Shown here: positions 16,768 through 24,062 of the stretch, in pieces | How the letters are laid out: each line of letters starts with the position of its first letter | Position numbering within the stretch: the stretch's first letter is position 1 | Assembly: GCA_032160545.1 (NCBI GenBank) | Contig: JAVHVN010000034.1 | Coordinates: 1 to 25,297, forward strand | From: DATGFB01 sp032160545 | Lineage (GTDB): Bacteria; Actinomycetota; Actinomycetes; Mycobacteriales; Jatrophihabitantaceae | Direction of reading: 5' to 3' | Length of the DNA: 25,297 nt | Notes under the pieces: model-generated | What the model was told of the DNA's origin: nothing | The model's input: only the letters and a program-made list of their open reading frames with translations | Databases searched by the model: none | Position numbers and translations under genes: made by a program

Positions 16768-17562
16768 CTACTTGGCCGTCCAGCCGCCGTCGACCGGGAG
16801 ATTGACGCCGGTGACGTATGCCGATGCGGCGGAGGCGAGGAACACAACCGGTCCCTTGATGTCCTCCGCGCCGGCGAGGCGGCCCAGTGGCACGGCCGCC
16901 CGGTACCGGGCAACGAACTCGGCTGGTTGGTCAGGCGTGCCCAGGCCGCCCGGGCTGATGCAATTCGCCCGGATGCCGTGCGGTGCGTAGGCCATGGCGA
17001 GGTAGCGCGTGAAGTTGATCATGCCGCCCTTGTCGTAGGCGTAGAAGGCGGGGTTCGTCATGCCCGTCTCGCCGTAGATCGAGAAGTCCGGTCCGACCAT
17101 GCCGTAGATCGACGCAACGTTGATGAAGACGCCCGAGCCCTGGGCGACCATCTGTTCACCGCACTCGCGGGTGATCAGGAACGTGCCCAGCGAGTTCACG
17201 GCCGATGTCGCGGCCCACTCCGCGGCGGAGGTGTCCCGGACGGTGCGCCCCGCCCGGGCGACGGCATTGTTGACGAGGACGTCGATGTGCCCGTGCCGCG
17301 ACACGACTTCGTCGCGGAGCGCGACGATCGACTCCTCCGACGTCAGATCCAGCGGCAACGCGTCGGCCGCCAGCCCGAGTTCGCGCAGCTGTTGCGCCGT
17401 CCGTTCGCACGCGGCGAGGTCCCTGGCGGCGACCACGACGTGCGCACCCGCACCCGCCAGCGCATGGGCGATGTGCCGTCCGTACAGCCCCGCTCCGCCG
17501 GACACGATCGCCACCTGCCCGGCGAGGGAGAACAACCCCGGCACGAGGTCACGGTCGTTCAT
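16768..17562 (-). CDS. SDR family oxidoreductase (2)
   Basis: This 264-residue short-chain dehydrogenase has an unusual cofactor loop, SGGAGLYG (21-28), in place of TGGxxGIG. NNA (98-100) and Ser151, Tyr174 and Lys178 (FINVASIYG and FYAYDKGG) make up the catalytic set. A short insertion (SIYGETGMTNPAF, about 161-173) lies just before the catalytic tyrosine, as in some gluconate-5-dehydrogenase-like sugar dehydrogenases. The open frame extends to 17622, but ATG 17562 gives the normal amino end and overlaps the threonine-synthase-like gene by 14 nt. It is the last gene of the second leftward operon. Role: probable sugar/sugar-acid keto reduction or oxidation. Confidence 0.9.
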   Translation of the reverse strand: MNDRDLVPGLFSLAGQVAIVSGGAGLYGRHIAHALAGAGAHVVVAARDLAACERTAQQLRELGLAADALPLDLTSEESIVALRDEVVSRHGHIDVLVNNAVARAGRTVRDTSAAEWAATSAVNSLGTFLITRECGEQMVAQGSGVFINVASIYGMVGPDFSIYGETGMTNPAFYAYDKGGMINFTRYLAMAYAPHGIRANCISPGGLGTPDQPAEFVARYRAAVPLGRLAGAEDIKGPVVFLASAASAYVTGVNLPVDGGWTAK

Positions 17563-18838
17563 CCAGCACCCCCCGGATCTGCTCCACGCCGATCCGACGC
17601 ACGCCGTGGACGACGTGGGCATCGTGGATGTCGTGGATGTCGTGGATGTCGTGGATGTCGTGGAGCTCTGCTATCCGCTCGAGCGCCGCCGCGTCTTTGT
17701 ATCCCGCACCGGTGCCGATGACGACGACGCGGTCAGCCGGGTCGAGGACGCCTCGACCCGCGTCGTGGAGCAACCCGGCGTAGGCGGCCGCTCCAGCGGG
17801 CTCGACCAGCAGGCCGGACTCGCGCGCGAGAATGGTCTGTGCCGCGTGGATCTGCCCGTCGCTGACCTCCACGACATGGCCGTCGCCGGCCGTGACCGCC
17901 TCGACGGCGCCGTACGCGTCGAACAATTGCGCCACCTGCAGCCCGGACACCGTCGTCGTGCAATCCGTCAGCAAGCCGGCCGTCTCGCCCCGCAGCGCGC
18001 GAGTCAGCGTGGCGCACCCCTCGGGTTGGACGGCGACGAGACGCGGTACGCGCTGCCCCGATCTGGCCACCTCCGCGAACCCCCGGCCCAGCGCAGCGAC
18101 CAGACCACCGCCCCCGGCCGGCGTGTAGACGACGGTGGCGTCAGGCCGCTGCGCCGCGATCTCGTGCGCGATCGTCTTCGCGCCTTCCATCGCCTCGGGC
18201 GAGTACCGGCCGCCGGTCAGGAACGGGAAGAGGCCGGCGGCCACGGCATGGCCGGAGATCGTCGTGGCGGCCAGTTCGGTCGAACGCGCGTCGTGCCCGA
18301 GCCCGTCGACGAGGCAGACCCGAGCACCGAACGCGCGGATCTGCAGAAGCTTCTGCGGCGCTACGTCGGACAGTGCGAACAGCGTCAACGACAGGCCGGC
18401 GCGGGCGCAGTACGCGGCTGCGGCGGCACCGCCATTGCCCGACGATGTGCCGACGAGCCCGGGGATGCCGCGTTCGAGCGCGAGCGACACCGCCACCGCG
18501 GCGATCCGGTCCTTGAACGAGCCGGTCGGGTTGAGGTGCTCGCATTTGAGCTCGACGGATGCCACCCCCACTCCGCGCGCGCTGCTGCCGCGCAGCGCCA
18601 CCATCGGCGTGTCGCCCTCGCCGAGCGACACGACTGCGTCGGGTCGCTCGAGCGGCAGCCATTGCGAGCGGCTCCACATGCCCTGCTCGCCGAAGGGGAG
18701 TCCGGGTCGCGGCCGGCGTATCCGGACGACGTACTCACCGCCGCAGACGGCGCATCGGTAGTCCAGCGAGCCCAATCGGCGAGACGCGCCGCAGGAACGG
18801 CACAGCAGATCCATCGCCCCGGCGAGGGACTCCGTCAC
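17549..18838 (-). CDS. threonine-synthase-like PLP-dependent enzyme with His-rich repeat tail
   Basis: This 429-residue fold-type-II PLP protein starts with a zinc-ribbon-like set Cys13-Cys16-Cys29-Cys32. NPTGSFKDR follows, with PLP-lysine Lys109, then the substrate loop TSSGNGG (131-137) and a glycine-rich phosphate loop PAGGGG. The pattern matches threonine synthases and related lyases. Placement with M81, aminotransferase and SDR genes argues for a catabolic lyase/eliminase rather than threonine biosynthesis. Residues 392-412 carry seven histidines exactly three residues apart (LHD, four IHD, AHV, VHG), from a 9-nt DNA repeat; about 17 normal residues follow. The start is GTG 18838, six nt after the M81 stop; ATG 18814 is an alternative. 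Neither has a good ribosome-binding site. Confidence 0.88.
   Translation of the reverse strand: MTESLAGAMDLLCRSCGASRRLGSLDYRCAVCGGEYVVRIRRPRPGLPFGEQGMWSRSQWLPLERPDAVVSLGEGDTPMVALRGSSARGVGVASVELKCEHLNPTGSFKDRIAAVAVSLALERGIPGLVGTSSGNGGAAAAAYCARAGLSLTLFALSDVAPQKLLQIRAFGARVCLVDGLGHDARSTELAATTISGHAVAAGLFPFLTGGRYSPEAMEGAKTIAHEIAAQRPDATVVYTPAGGGGLVAALGRGFAEVARSGQRVPRLVAVQPEGCATLTRALRGETAGLLTDCTTTVSGLQVAQLFDAYGAVEAVTAGDGHVVEVSDGQIHAAQTILARESGLLVEPAGAAAYAGLLHDAGRGVLDPADRVVVIGTGAGYKDAAALERIAELHDIHDIHDIHDIHDAHVVHGVRRIGVEQIRGVLDERP
17603..17665. repeat. 9-bp tandem repeat inside the PLP-enzyme gene
   Basis: Seven contiguous 9-bp units lie here. On the plus strand they are gccgtggac, gacgtgggc, atcgtggat, then three exact gtcgtggat and a final gtcgtggag. 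Five units (17621-17665) are near perfect and two (17603-17620) are diverged. The unit length is a multiple of three, so copy-number change keeps the reading frame and only changes the number of His-x-x units in the protein tail. Confidence 0.95.
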
Positions 18839-18844
18839 AGGGGA

Positions 18845-20284
18845 TTACACCGTTATCGGTTCGGACACTCGCGGCAGGCTCCGGACGTCCACCGGGCAGA
18901 CTCCGGGCGTCGCCACCTCGATGATCTCGCCCGCCACGTCCTCGTACGCACCACGCCATGCGAGTGCGCCCTTGACGACCACCACCGAGGCGGTACGGAC
19001 GTCGATTCCGACCGACGAGAGCTGTTCGGAGTGGAACGGCGGCACGGGCAGCTCGGTGACCACGACGGTGTTGCCCGCCACCGACAGCACCGCCGTCGTC
19101 CCCATCGAGAACGTCCGCCCCGTCATGTAGTAGCCGCTGGTGCGGTAGGCCCCGTCGCTCATTCGCTCGATCCTGCCCTGGATGTGCAGGGGCTCGCCAT
19201 GCATCCGGTCGGTCTTGCCGCCGAGCATGACGTCGATACCGGCCCCCGGACCGAGGTGCTCGGCGAGCAGCGCGACCTCGCGATCGGCGATGGTGACCAC
19301 GGCGCCCGTGGCGCCGACGGCGAGCAGTTCGCGTAGCAGGGCGGTGCCATCACCAGGGCTGCCGCCGCCGATGTTGTCCGCGACGTCGGCCAGGAACACC
19401 GGCCGGCGCGTCGAAGCAACAGCCCGTGTCACGGCGGTGCGGGTGTCGTCCCGTGCCACCGCGAAGTCGGTGGCGTGGGCGGCGATGTCCGCGACGGTGG
19501 CGTCGAGGACGTCGGCCGCCGCGGCCTCTGATCCCGCGTCGTGCACGGCGAGCACGCTCATGCCTGCGCGGTCGACGTCGCTGTAGGCAAATCCTCCGAC
19601 GACGCAGACGCGAGCGACGCCGGCCGCCTGCGCCCGGGCGGTGGCCGCGCGCTGGATCCGGTGCATCGGTCCGTGCTCGGTGGCCTGCGCCAGCGGGCAG
19701 ACCAGCAGCGGCAGCTTGCGCACCATCGTTTGCAACCGGCGACCGAGCAGCATGTCCGTCACGAGCCCGGCCACCTCGCGGCCGCGCTCTCGCATGTCCA
19801 CATGCGGGTACGTGTCGTAGCTGACGAGCACCTCGCAGCTGCCGACGAGCGCCGGCGACGGGTTGGCGTGCAGGTCGAGCACGGCGCCGATCGGCACGTC
19901 GCCGACGACGTCACGCACGGCGGCGACCACCTCCGCCTCGACGTCCGGCGAGCCGACCGCAACCATCGCGCCGTGCAGGTTGAGCACAAGCGCGTCCAGC
20001 GACCCTGCTTTGTGCAGCTCATCCTGCACATCGCCGAGGATGCGCGCGATCACATCTGCCCCGCAGGGACCCGAAGGCCACGCCCCCGCCGAGAACACAG
20101 GCACCAGGTCGAGGTCGGGGTTGTCGTAGAACCCGCCGATCACCGAGCCGGTCTCGCGGTTGCGGGCCACGAGGGCGGCACCGGTGAGCAGCTCGAAGGC
20201 CTCGAAGTCGGCAAGGGTCGTGGCGTGAGCGGAGTAGGTGTTGGTCTCGTGCCACACGCCGACGACCCCGACCCGCGAGGTCAC
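18845..20284 (-). CDS. M81 family metallohydrolase (MlrC / microcystinase-C-like)
   Basis: This 479-residue protein matches the M81 family, whose namesake MlrC is involved in degradation of the cyclic peptide microcystin. Metal-binding and core motifs are visible: WHETNTYS (11-18), NLHGAM (102-107), DLHAN (137-141), YPHVD (159-163), and the later VADNIGGGSPGDG segment that is diagnostic of the family. No signal peptide is present, so it acts in the cytoplasm. GTG 20284 overlaps the aminotransferase stop (GTGA). Most M81 members have unknown substrates, and amide/peptide hydrolysis is only the family expectation. Here it sits with PLP enzymes rather than with a peptide transporter. Confidence 0.92.
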   Translation of the reverse strand: MTSRVGVVGVWHETNTYSAHATTLADFEAFELLTGAALVARNRETGSVIGGFYDNPDLDLVPVFSAGAWPSGPCGADVIARILGDVQDELHKAGSLDALVLNLHGAMVAVGSPDVEAEVVAAVRDVVGDVPIGAVLDLHANPSPALVGSCEVLVSYDTYPHVDMRERGREVAGLVTDMLLGRRLQTMVRKLPLLVCPLAQATEHGPMHRIQRAATARAQAAGVARVCVVGGFAYSDVDRAGMSVLAVHDAGSEAAAADVLDATVADIAAHATDFAVARDDTRTAVTRAVASTRRPVFLADVADNIGGGSPGDGTALLRELLAVGATGAVVTIADREVALLAEHLGPGAGIDVMLGGKTDRMHGEPLHIQGRIERMSDGAYRTSGYYMTGRTFSMGTTAVLSVAGNTVVVTELPVPPFHSEQLSSVGIDVRTASVVVVKGALAWRGAYEDVAGEIIEVATPGVCPVDVRSLPRVSEPITV

Positions 20285-21555
20285 GGCAGGCTTTGCGCGA
20301 GGGCCGACTCGACACGTTCGACGGTGTCGGCGAGTTCTTGATCACCGTGCGCGGCCGAGACGTACCAGATGCCTCGCTGGGCGACCCATAATCCGTGATC
20401 GGCCAGCCGGGTGGCGAAAGCGGCGTACCGGGCGAGGTCCAGCATGTTGAGGCTGCGCAGATCGTGCACCGGTGCGGCATCGCCGAAGGACAGGTGGAAT
20501 GCAGCAGGGACCCCTTGCACGTGCAGCGGGATGTCGTGGTGGCCGGCGAGCTTCAGCAGTTGCGCCATGAGCTCCGTGCCGTAGGCGTCGATCCGCTCGT
20601 AGAGCGAGTCGTCCACCAGGAGCCGCTGCGTGGCGACGACGGCGGCGGCGGCCATGAGCGAGCCGTTGAAGGTGCCCGAGTGATTCACCGCACCCGTGCC
20701 GAACGGTTCCATGAGTTCGGCGCGACCGGCGATTGCGGCGACCGGCCAGCCACCGGCCATCGCCTTGCCATAGGTCGCGAGGTCCGGCGTGACGCCGTAC
20801 TTCTCGACCGCGCCGCCGCGGGCGAGCCTGAAGCCGGTGATGACCTCGTCGAAGATCAGCACGATGCCGTACTCGTCGCACAGCTCGCGCACCTGCTGGA
20901 GGTAGCCGGGCAGCGGTTCGATGGCACCGGTGTTGATCATCATCGGCTCCATGATCACCGCCGCGATCGTGTCGCCGGAGGTCTGGAGCAACGCGGCCAG
21001 TGCCTCGCCGTCGTTCCAAGGCAGCATGTGGCAGTCGAGCAGATGGCTGCCCAGTTGGCCGCTGCTGGCCACGGCCGTCTGCTCGCCCGTCGTCTGCACG
21101 AGGACGTTGTCCAGCCAGCCGTGGTAGTGGCCTTCGAAGTGGACGAACGCCGTACGTCCGGTGAGTGCACGCGCAGCGCGCAGCGCGGCTTGGACGCACT
21201 CGGTGCCTGTCATGCCGAGCCGGATCATGTCTGCCCAACCCAGGGCGGCGAGCATCAGCTCGCAGGCTTCCACCTCGAGGCTGTTCTGGGCGCCGAAGAG
21301 CATGCCTCGAGTGCACGCCTCGGCGACCGCGCCGTTGACGGCGGGATGGGCGTGTCCCAGGAAGTGCGGGCCCTGGCCGAGCACGTAGTCGACGTACTCG
21401 TTGCCGTCCACGTCCCAGATTCGGGCTTGCGATCCGCGCTCGAAGTACACCGAGGGGGCGCTCAACCTGACATTGGACTGCACGCCGCCCGGAACGCTGG
21501 CCCTCGCACGGCCCCGCAACGCGTCGGAGCCGGGTCGCACTGCGGTACCAGTCAC
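20281..21555 (-). CDS. class-III aminotransferase, glutamate-1-semialdehyde-aminomutase-like (1)
   Basis: This 424-residue PLP enzyme has the HemL-like layout: DVDGNEYVDYVLGQGPHFLGHAHP (48-71), EGHYHGW (141-147), LIFDEVITGFR (233-243) with PLP-contact Asp236, and TYGKAMAGGWP (261-271) with Schiff-base Lys264. The haem-pathway GSA motif is altered (MTGTECVQAALR), and the locus has no haem genes, so it is probably a catabolic amino- or beta-amino-acid aminotransferase/aminomutase. The start at GTG 21555 is supported by AAGGGAA (21567-21561) five nt upstream; 11 earlier codons are open but unsupported. It is the first gene of the second leftward operon. Confidence 0.92.
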   Translation of the reverse strand: MTGTAVRPGSDALRGRARASVPGGVQSNVRLSAPSVYFERGSQARIWDVDGNEYVDYVLGQGPHFLGHAHPAVNGAVAEACTRGMLFGAQNSLEVEACELMLAALGWADMIRLGMTGTECVQAALRAARALTGRTAFVHFEGHYHGWLDNVLVQTTGEQTAVASSGQLGSHLLDCHMLPWNDGEALAALLQTSGDTIAAVIMEPMMINTGAIEPLPGYLQQVRELCDEYGIVLIFDEVITGFRLARGGAVEKYGVTPDLATYGKAMAGGWPVAAIAGRAELMEPFGTGAVNHSGTFNGSLMAAAAVVATQRLLVDDSLYERIDAYGTELMAQLLKLAGHHDIPLHVQGVPAAFHLSFGDAAPVHDLRSLNMLDLARYAAFATRLADHGLWVAQRGIWYVSAAHGDQELADTVERVESALAQSLP

Positions 21556-21622
21556 AAGTGTTCCCTTCACGCAACCGCGGCGACGCACGGTTGCTGCGGC
21601 AGGCCCGCCAAGTTCTGCTTAA

Positions 21623-21652
21623 TGGAACCGCTCACTCACTAGGTGAAACCGC
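21623..21652. repeat. two TGRAACCGC operator-like words 21 bp apart
   Basis: TGGAACCGC (21623-21631) and TGAAACCGC (21644-21652) are direct repeats offset by 21 bp, two turns of the helix. They lie between the predicted -10 box and the start codon of the aminotransferase operon. A short palindrome, TCAC-TAG-GTGA (21636-21646), is embedded between them. Position and phasing suggest a repressor operator, probably for the adjacent IclR protein. Confidence 0.45.
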
Positions 21653-21656
21653 GCCA

Positions 21657-21686
21657 AAGTTATCGGGAATCGGCGCAGGACGTCAA
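21657..21686 (-). promoter_or_regulatory. predicted promoter of the aminotransferase-M81 operon
   Basis: On the minus strand TTGACG (21686-21681) is followed after 18 nt by TAACTT (21662-21657). The start point would be near 21650, inside the operator-like repeat, with a leader of about 95 nt. The flanking GCCTGTTGAC matches the -35 region of the transporter operon. The rest of the IclR-to-aminotransferase gap (21556-21758) shows no ORF and no clear terminator. Confidence 0.4.
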
Positions 21687-21758
21687 CAGGCACCGGCGAC
21701 GGGCGGGAGAAGCGCCGCCGGGATGCGGCCGTCAGAGGCGGTTGCTGGTCGGCCCGTG

Positions 21759-22520
21759 CTAGTCGTCGGTGAGGGCCCTGGCGCATACGCCGAGTGCCCT
21801 CACGACCTCCGGAACCATGCTTCGCGGCAGGCGGTTCGCCGGAGCGCTGACGCTCAAGCCCGCCGGGACCGGCAATCCGAGTAGTGGAACGGCCACGCAC
21901 CTGCCGTCGTCCTGTGCCTCCATGTCGTCGACGGCGTACTTGGCCGTCTTCACCCGCTTGATCTCGGTGAGGAAGTCCTCGACGGTGCCGAGGGTGCGGT
22001 CGGTCATCGCGGGCATCCCCTCGGCAGTGAGGATCGAGGTCACCCGCTCGGGCTCCAGCTGGCTGGCGATCACCTTGCCCAACGCGGTCGCGTGCATCGG
22101 GGCGCGCTCACCGATCCGGGCGGCTAGACGCATCATCTGGGCACACTCGACAACCGCGACATGCGTGATCTGACCGCCGTCCAAGATGCCGATGTTGACC
22201 GTCTCGTTCAGGTCGTCCCGCAGGCGTTCCAGGTGAGACTGGGCGCGCTCGATGAACAACTCCAGCTGCCGGCCCTGCTGCGGGCGAAACGCCATCCCGA
22301 GGGTGAACGTCCCGCTGTCGGCGTCGCGCTGCACGTACCGCCGGGCCTCCAGCGCAAGGAGGTAGCGATACGCCGAGCTTTTCGGCAGCTCGGCGATGCG
22401 GGCGACCTCGGCGAGGGCCGCGCCCTCGGCCCGATCGTGCAGGATGTCGAGGATGTCGCACACTCGCTCGACGGCACGAATCGGATAGATCGCGCCTTCG
22501 GTCGGTTCCGCCTTCGTCAT
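21759..22520 (-). CDS. IclR family transcriptional regulator
   Basis: This 253-residue regulator has an amino-terminal winged helix (about 12-75: AVERVCDILDIL, then ALAEVARIAELPKSSAYRYLLALEARRYV) and a C-terminal effector domain (about 90-250) with the typical MHATALGKVIAS and DDGRCVAVPLLGLP segments. The ATG at 22520 has GGAG five nt upstream; an in-frame ATG 12 codons earlier lacks a ribosome-binding site. It is transcribed away from the second aminotransferase gene and toward the M81 operon, but is separated from that operon by a 203-nt gap with its own predicted promoter. It is the only intact regulator here and probably controls the surrounding catabolic operons in response to a pathway acid; the effector is unknown. 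Confidence 0.94.
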   Translation of the reverse strand: MTKAEPTEGAIYPIRAVERVCDILDILHDRAEGAALAEVARIAELPKSSAYRYLLALEARRYVQRDADSGTFTLGMAFRPQQGRQLELFIERAQSHLERLRDDLNETVNIGILDGGQITHVAVVECAQMMRLAARIGERAPMHATALGKVIASQLEPERVTSILTAEGMPAMTDRTLGTVEDFLTEIKRVKTAKYAVDDMEAQDDGRCVAVPLLGLPVPAGLSVSAPANRLPRSMVPEVVRALGVCARALTDD

Positions 22521-22577
22521 TTCGGCTCCGCGCAGGGTCGGGTCAACGCGTTCCATACGGTCGCGGTGCGACGACCG

Positions 22578-22643
22578 GGAAACCGCCGTACCAGCTGCTG
22601 ATACCTAGCTTTCGAACAATGGAACACTGCGCTACTGTAGCGC
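22578..22643 (+). promoter_or_regulatory. divergent IclR/aminotransferase control region with a perfect palindrome over the -10
   Basis: GCGCTAC-T-GTAGCGC is a perfect 15-bp palindrome (22629-22643). Its centre contains TACTGT (22633-22638), a plausible -10, with TTCGAA (22611-22616) 16 nt upstream as a weak -35 for the rightward aminotransferase gene. Operator-like words AATGGAAC (22618-22625) and GGAAACCGC (22578-22586) lie beside it, 42 bp apart when TGGAAC is aligned with GGAAAC. The layout fits autoregulation plus control of the rightward operon by the IclR protein. Confidence 0.45.
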
Positions 22644-22730
22644 TCGCGTGCCGGCTAGCCACGCATTCCCAGCCGTCGCTCGTCTCGGCCGCGACCTGAT
22701 TCAAGACTTCGTTCGGTCGAGAGGCACCGC

Positions 22731-24062
22731 ATGACCTCACCTCCGCACACCGCGTCGTCGCAGACCGCCGACCTCGAGCGCCGCCTCCTGGCGCGGATTC
22801 CGGGCGGTACGCAACTGCTGAGCAAGCGTCCGGAACAGTTCGCCCCGCAGCAGTGGCCACGGTTCTACTCCCGTGCAAAGGGCGTCGAGATCTGGGATCT
22901 CGACGACCGGCGCTACCTCGACATGAGCATCACCGGAGTCGGGACCTGCACGCTCGGTTTCGCCGATGAGGACGTCAACGCCGCGGTGCACGCCGCAGTC
23001 GAGCGCGGTTCGATGTCGACGCTCAACTGCGCCGAGGATCTCGTCCTCGCCGATCTGCTCGTGGCGCTGCACCCATGGGCCGAGATGGTGCGCTACGCGC
23101 GCACGGGCGGCGAGGCGTTGTCCATCGCGGTTCGCCTCGCTCGCGCAGCAACCGGCCGCAGCGCCGTCGCCTTCTGCGGGTACCACGGATGGAGTGACTG
23201 GTACATCGCGGCCAACCTCGCGGACAGCCGTGAGCTCGACGGCCATCTGCTGCCCGGCCTCGAACCGGCTGGCGTGCCGCGCGAACTGCAGGCGACCGCG
23301 CTGCCGTTTCGCTACAACGAGCCCGATGACCTGCGCCGCATCGTCGCCACCCGCGGTAGCGACCTTGCGGCGATCGTCATGGAGCCCGTCCGCGGCAATG
23401 ACCCGGCGGCGGGCTTCCTCGAGGAGGTCCGGCGAATCGCCACCGCATCCGGTGCCGTGCTGATCTTCGACGAGGTCACCAGTGGACTGCGCCTGAACAC
23501 CGGCGGCGCCCACATGACCTATGGCGTGTACCCGGACGTCGCGGTGTTCGCCAAAGCACTCGGTAACGGCTACCCGATGGCTGCCGTCATCGGGATTGGC
23601 GCGGTCATGGAGGCGGCGCAACGCTCGTTCGTCAGCAGCTCGTACTGGACGGAGCTGATCGGGCCCACGGCCGCGATCGCCACCTTGACCAAGCACCGAG
23701 CACTCGACGTCGGGACGCGGCTGACCGACGTGGGGGTGCGGGTGCAACAGGGCTGGCGCGCGGCGGCCGCAGCGAACGGCCTGGCGGTCGGGATCTCCGG
23801 CATACCACCGCTGAGCCATCTGAACTTCGAACACAATCCGCAGGCGACAGCGACCCTCTATACACAGTTGATGCTCGACCGTGGGTTCCTGGCAGGCAAG
23901 GCCTTCTACGCGTCCTACGCCCACGAGGATCACCTCGTCGAGTCCTACTTGGATGCGGTCTCCGAGGTCTTCGGCGTACTGGCCGACGCCGTGGCCGGCG
24001 ACTCGGTCGAGGCCCAGCTGCGCGGGCCGATCGCGCAGACCGGCTTCGCCCGCCTGACGTGA
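22731..24062 (+). CDS. class-III aminotransferase, glutamate-1-semialdehyde-aminomutase-like (2)
   Basis: This 443-residue PLP enzyme is distinct from the first aminotransferase in the window. Signatures are GVEIWDLDDRRYLDM (51-65), the altered PLP-phosphate loop YARTGGEALSIAVRLARAATGR (122-143), CGYHGWSDWY (149-158), LIFDEVTSGLR (244-254) with Asp247, and VFAKALGNGYPM (272-283) with Schiff-base Lys275. The GYHGWSDWY form resembles GSA-type enzymes found in surface-sugar and secondary-metabolism loci. GAGAGG precedes ATG 22731 by a normal distance. Its stop overlaps the DadA-like gene (GTGA), so the two are a coupled pair that could move amino groups on and off an amino acid or amino sugar acid. 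Confidence 0.92.
   Translation: MTSPPHTASSQTADLERRLLARIPGGTQLLSKRPEQFAPQQWPRFYSRAKGVEIWDLDDRRYLDMSITGVGTCTLGFADEDVNAAVHAAVERGSMSTLNCAEDLVLADLLVALHPWAEMVRYARTGGEALSIAVRLARAATGRSAVAFCGYHGWSDWYIAANLADSRELDGHLLPGLEPAGVPRELQATALPFRYNEPDDLRRIVATRGSDLAAIVMEPVRGNDPAAGFLEEVRRIATASGAVLIFDEVTSGLRLNTGGAHMTYGVYPDVAVFAKALGNGYPMAAVIGIGAVMEAAQRSFVSSSYWTELIGPTAAIATLTKHRALDVGTRLTDVGVRVQQGWRAAAAANGLAVGISGIPPLSHLNFEHNPQATATLYTQLMLDRGFLAGKAFYASYAHEDHLVESYLDAVSEVFGVLADAVAGDSVEAQLRGPIAQTGFARLT

Noticed and set aside
17120..19336. 738-codon rightward open frame
   Set aside because: It lies antisense to the SDR, PLP-enzyme and M81 genes. Its translation is rich in Arg, Asp, Gly and His with no domain, as expected opposite high-GC coding sequence.
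20281..21555. haem biosynthesis HemL
   Set aside because: The fold is HemL-like, but the phosphate-loop motif is altered and no tetrapyrrole genes are nearby. It is coupled to an M81 hydrolase.
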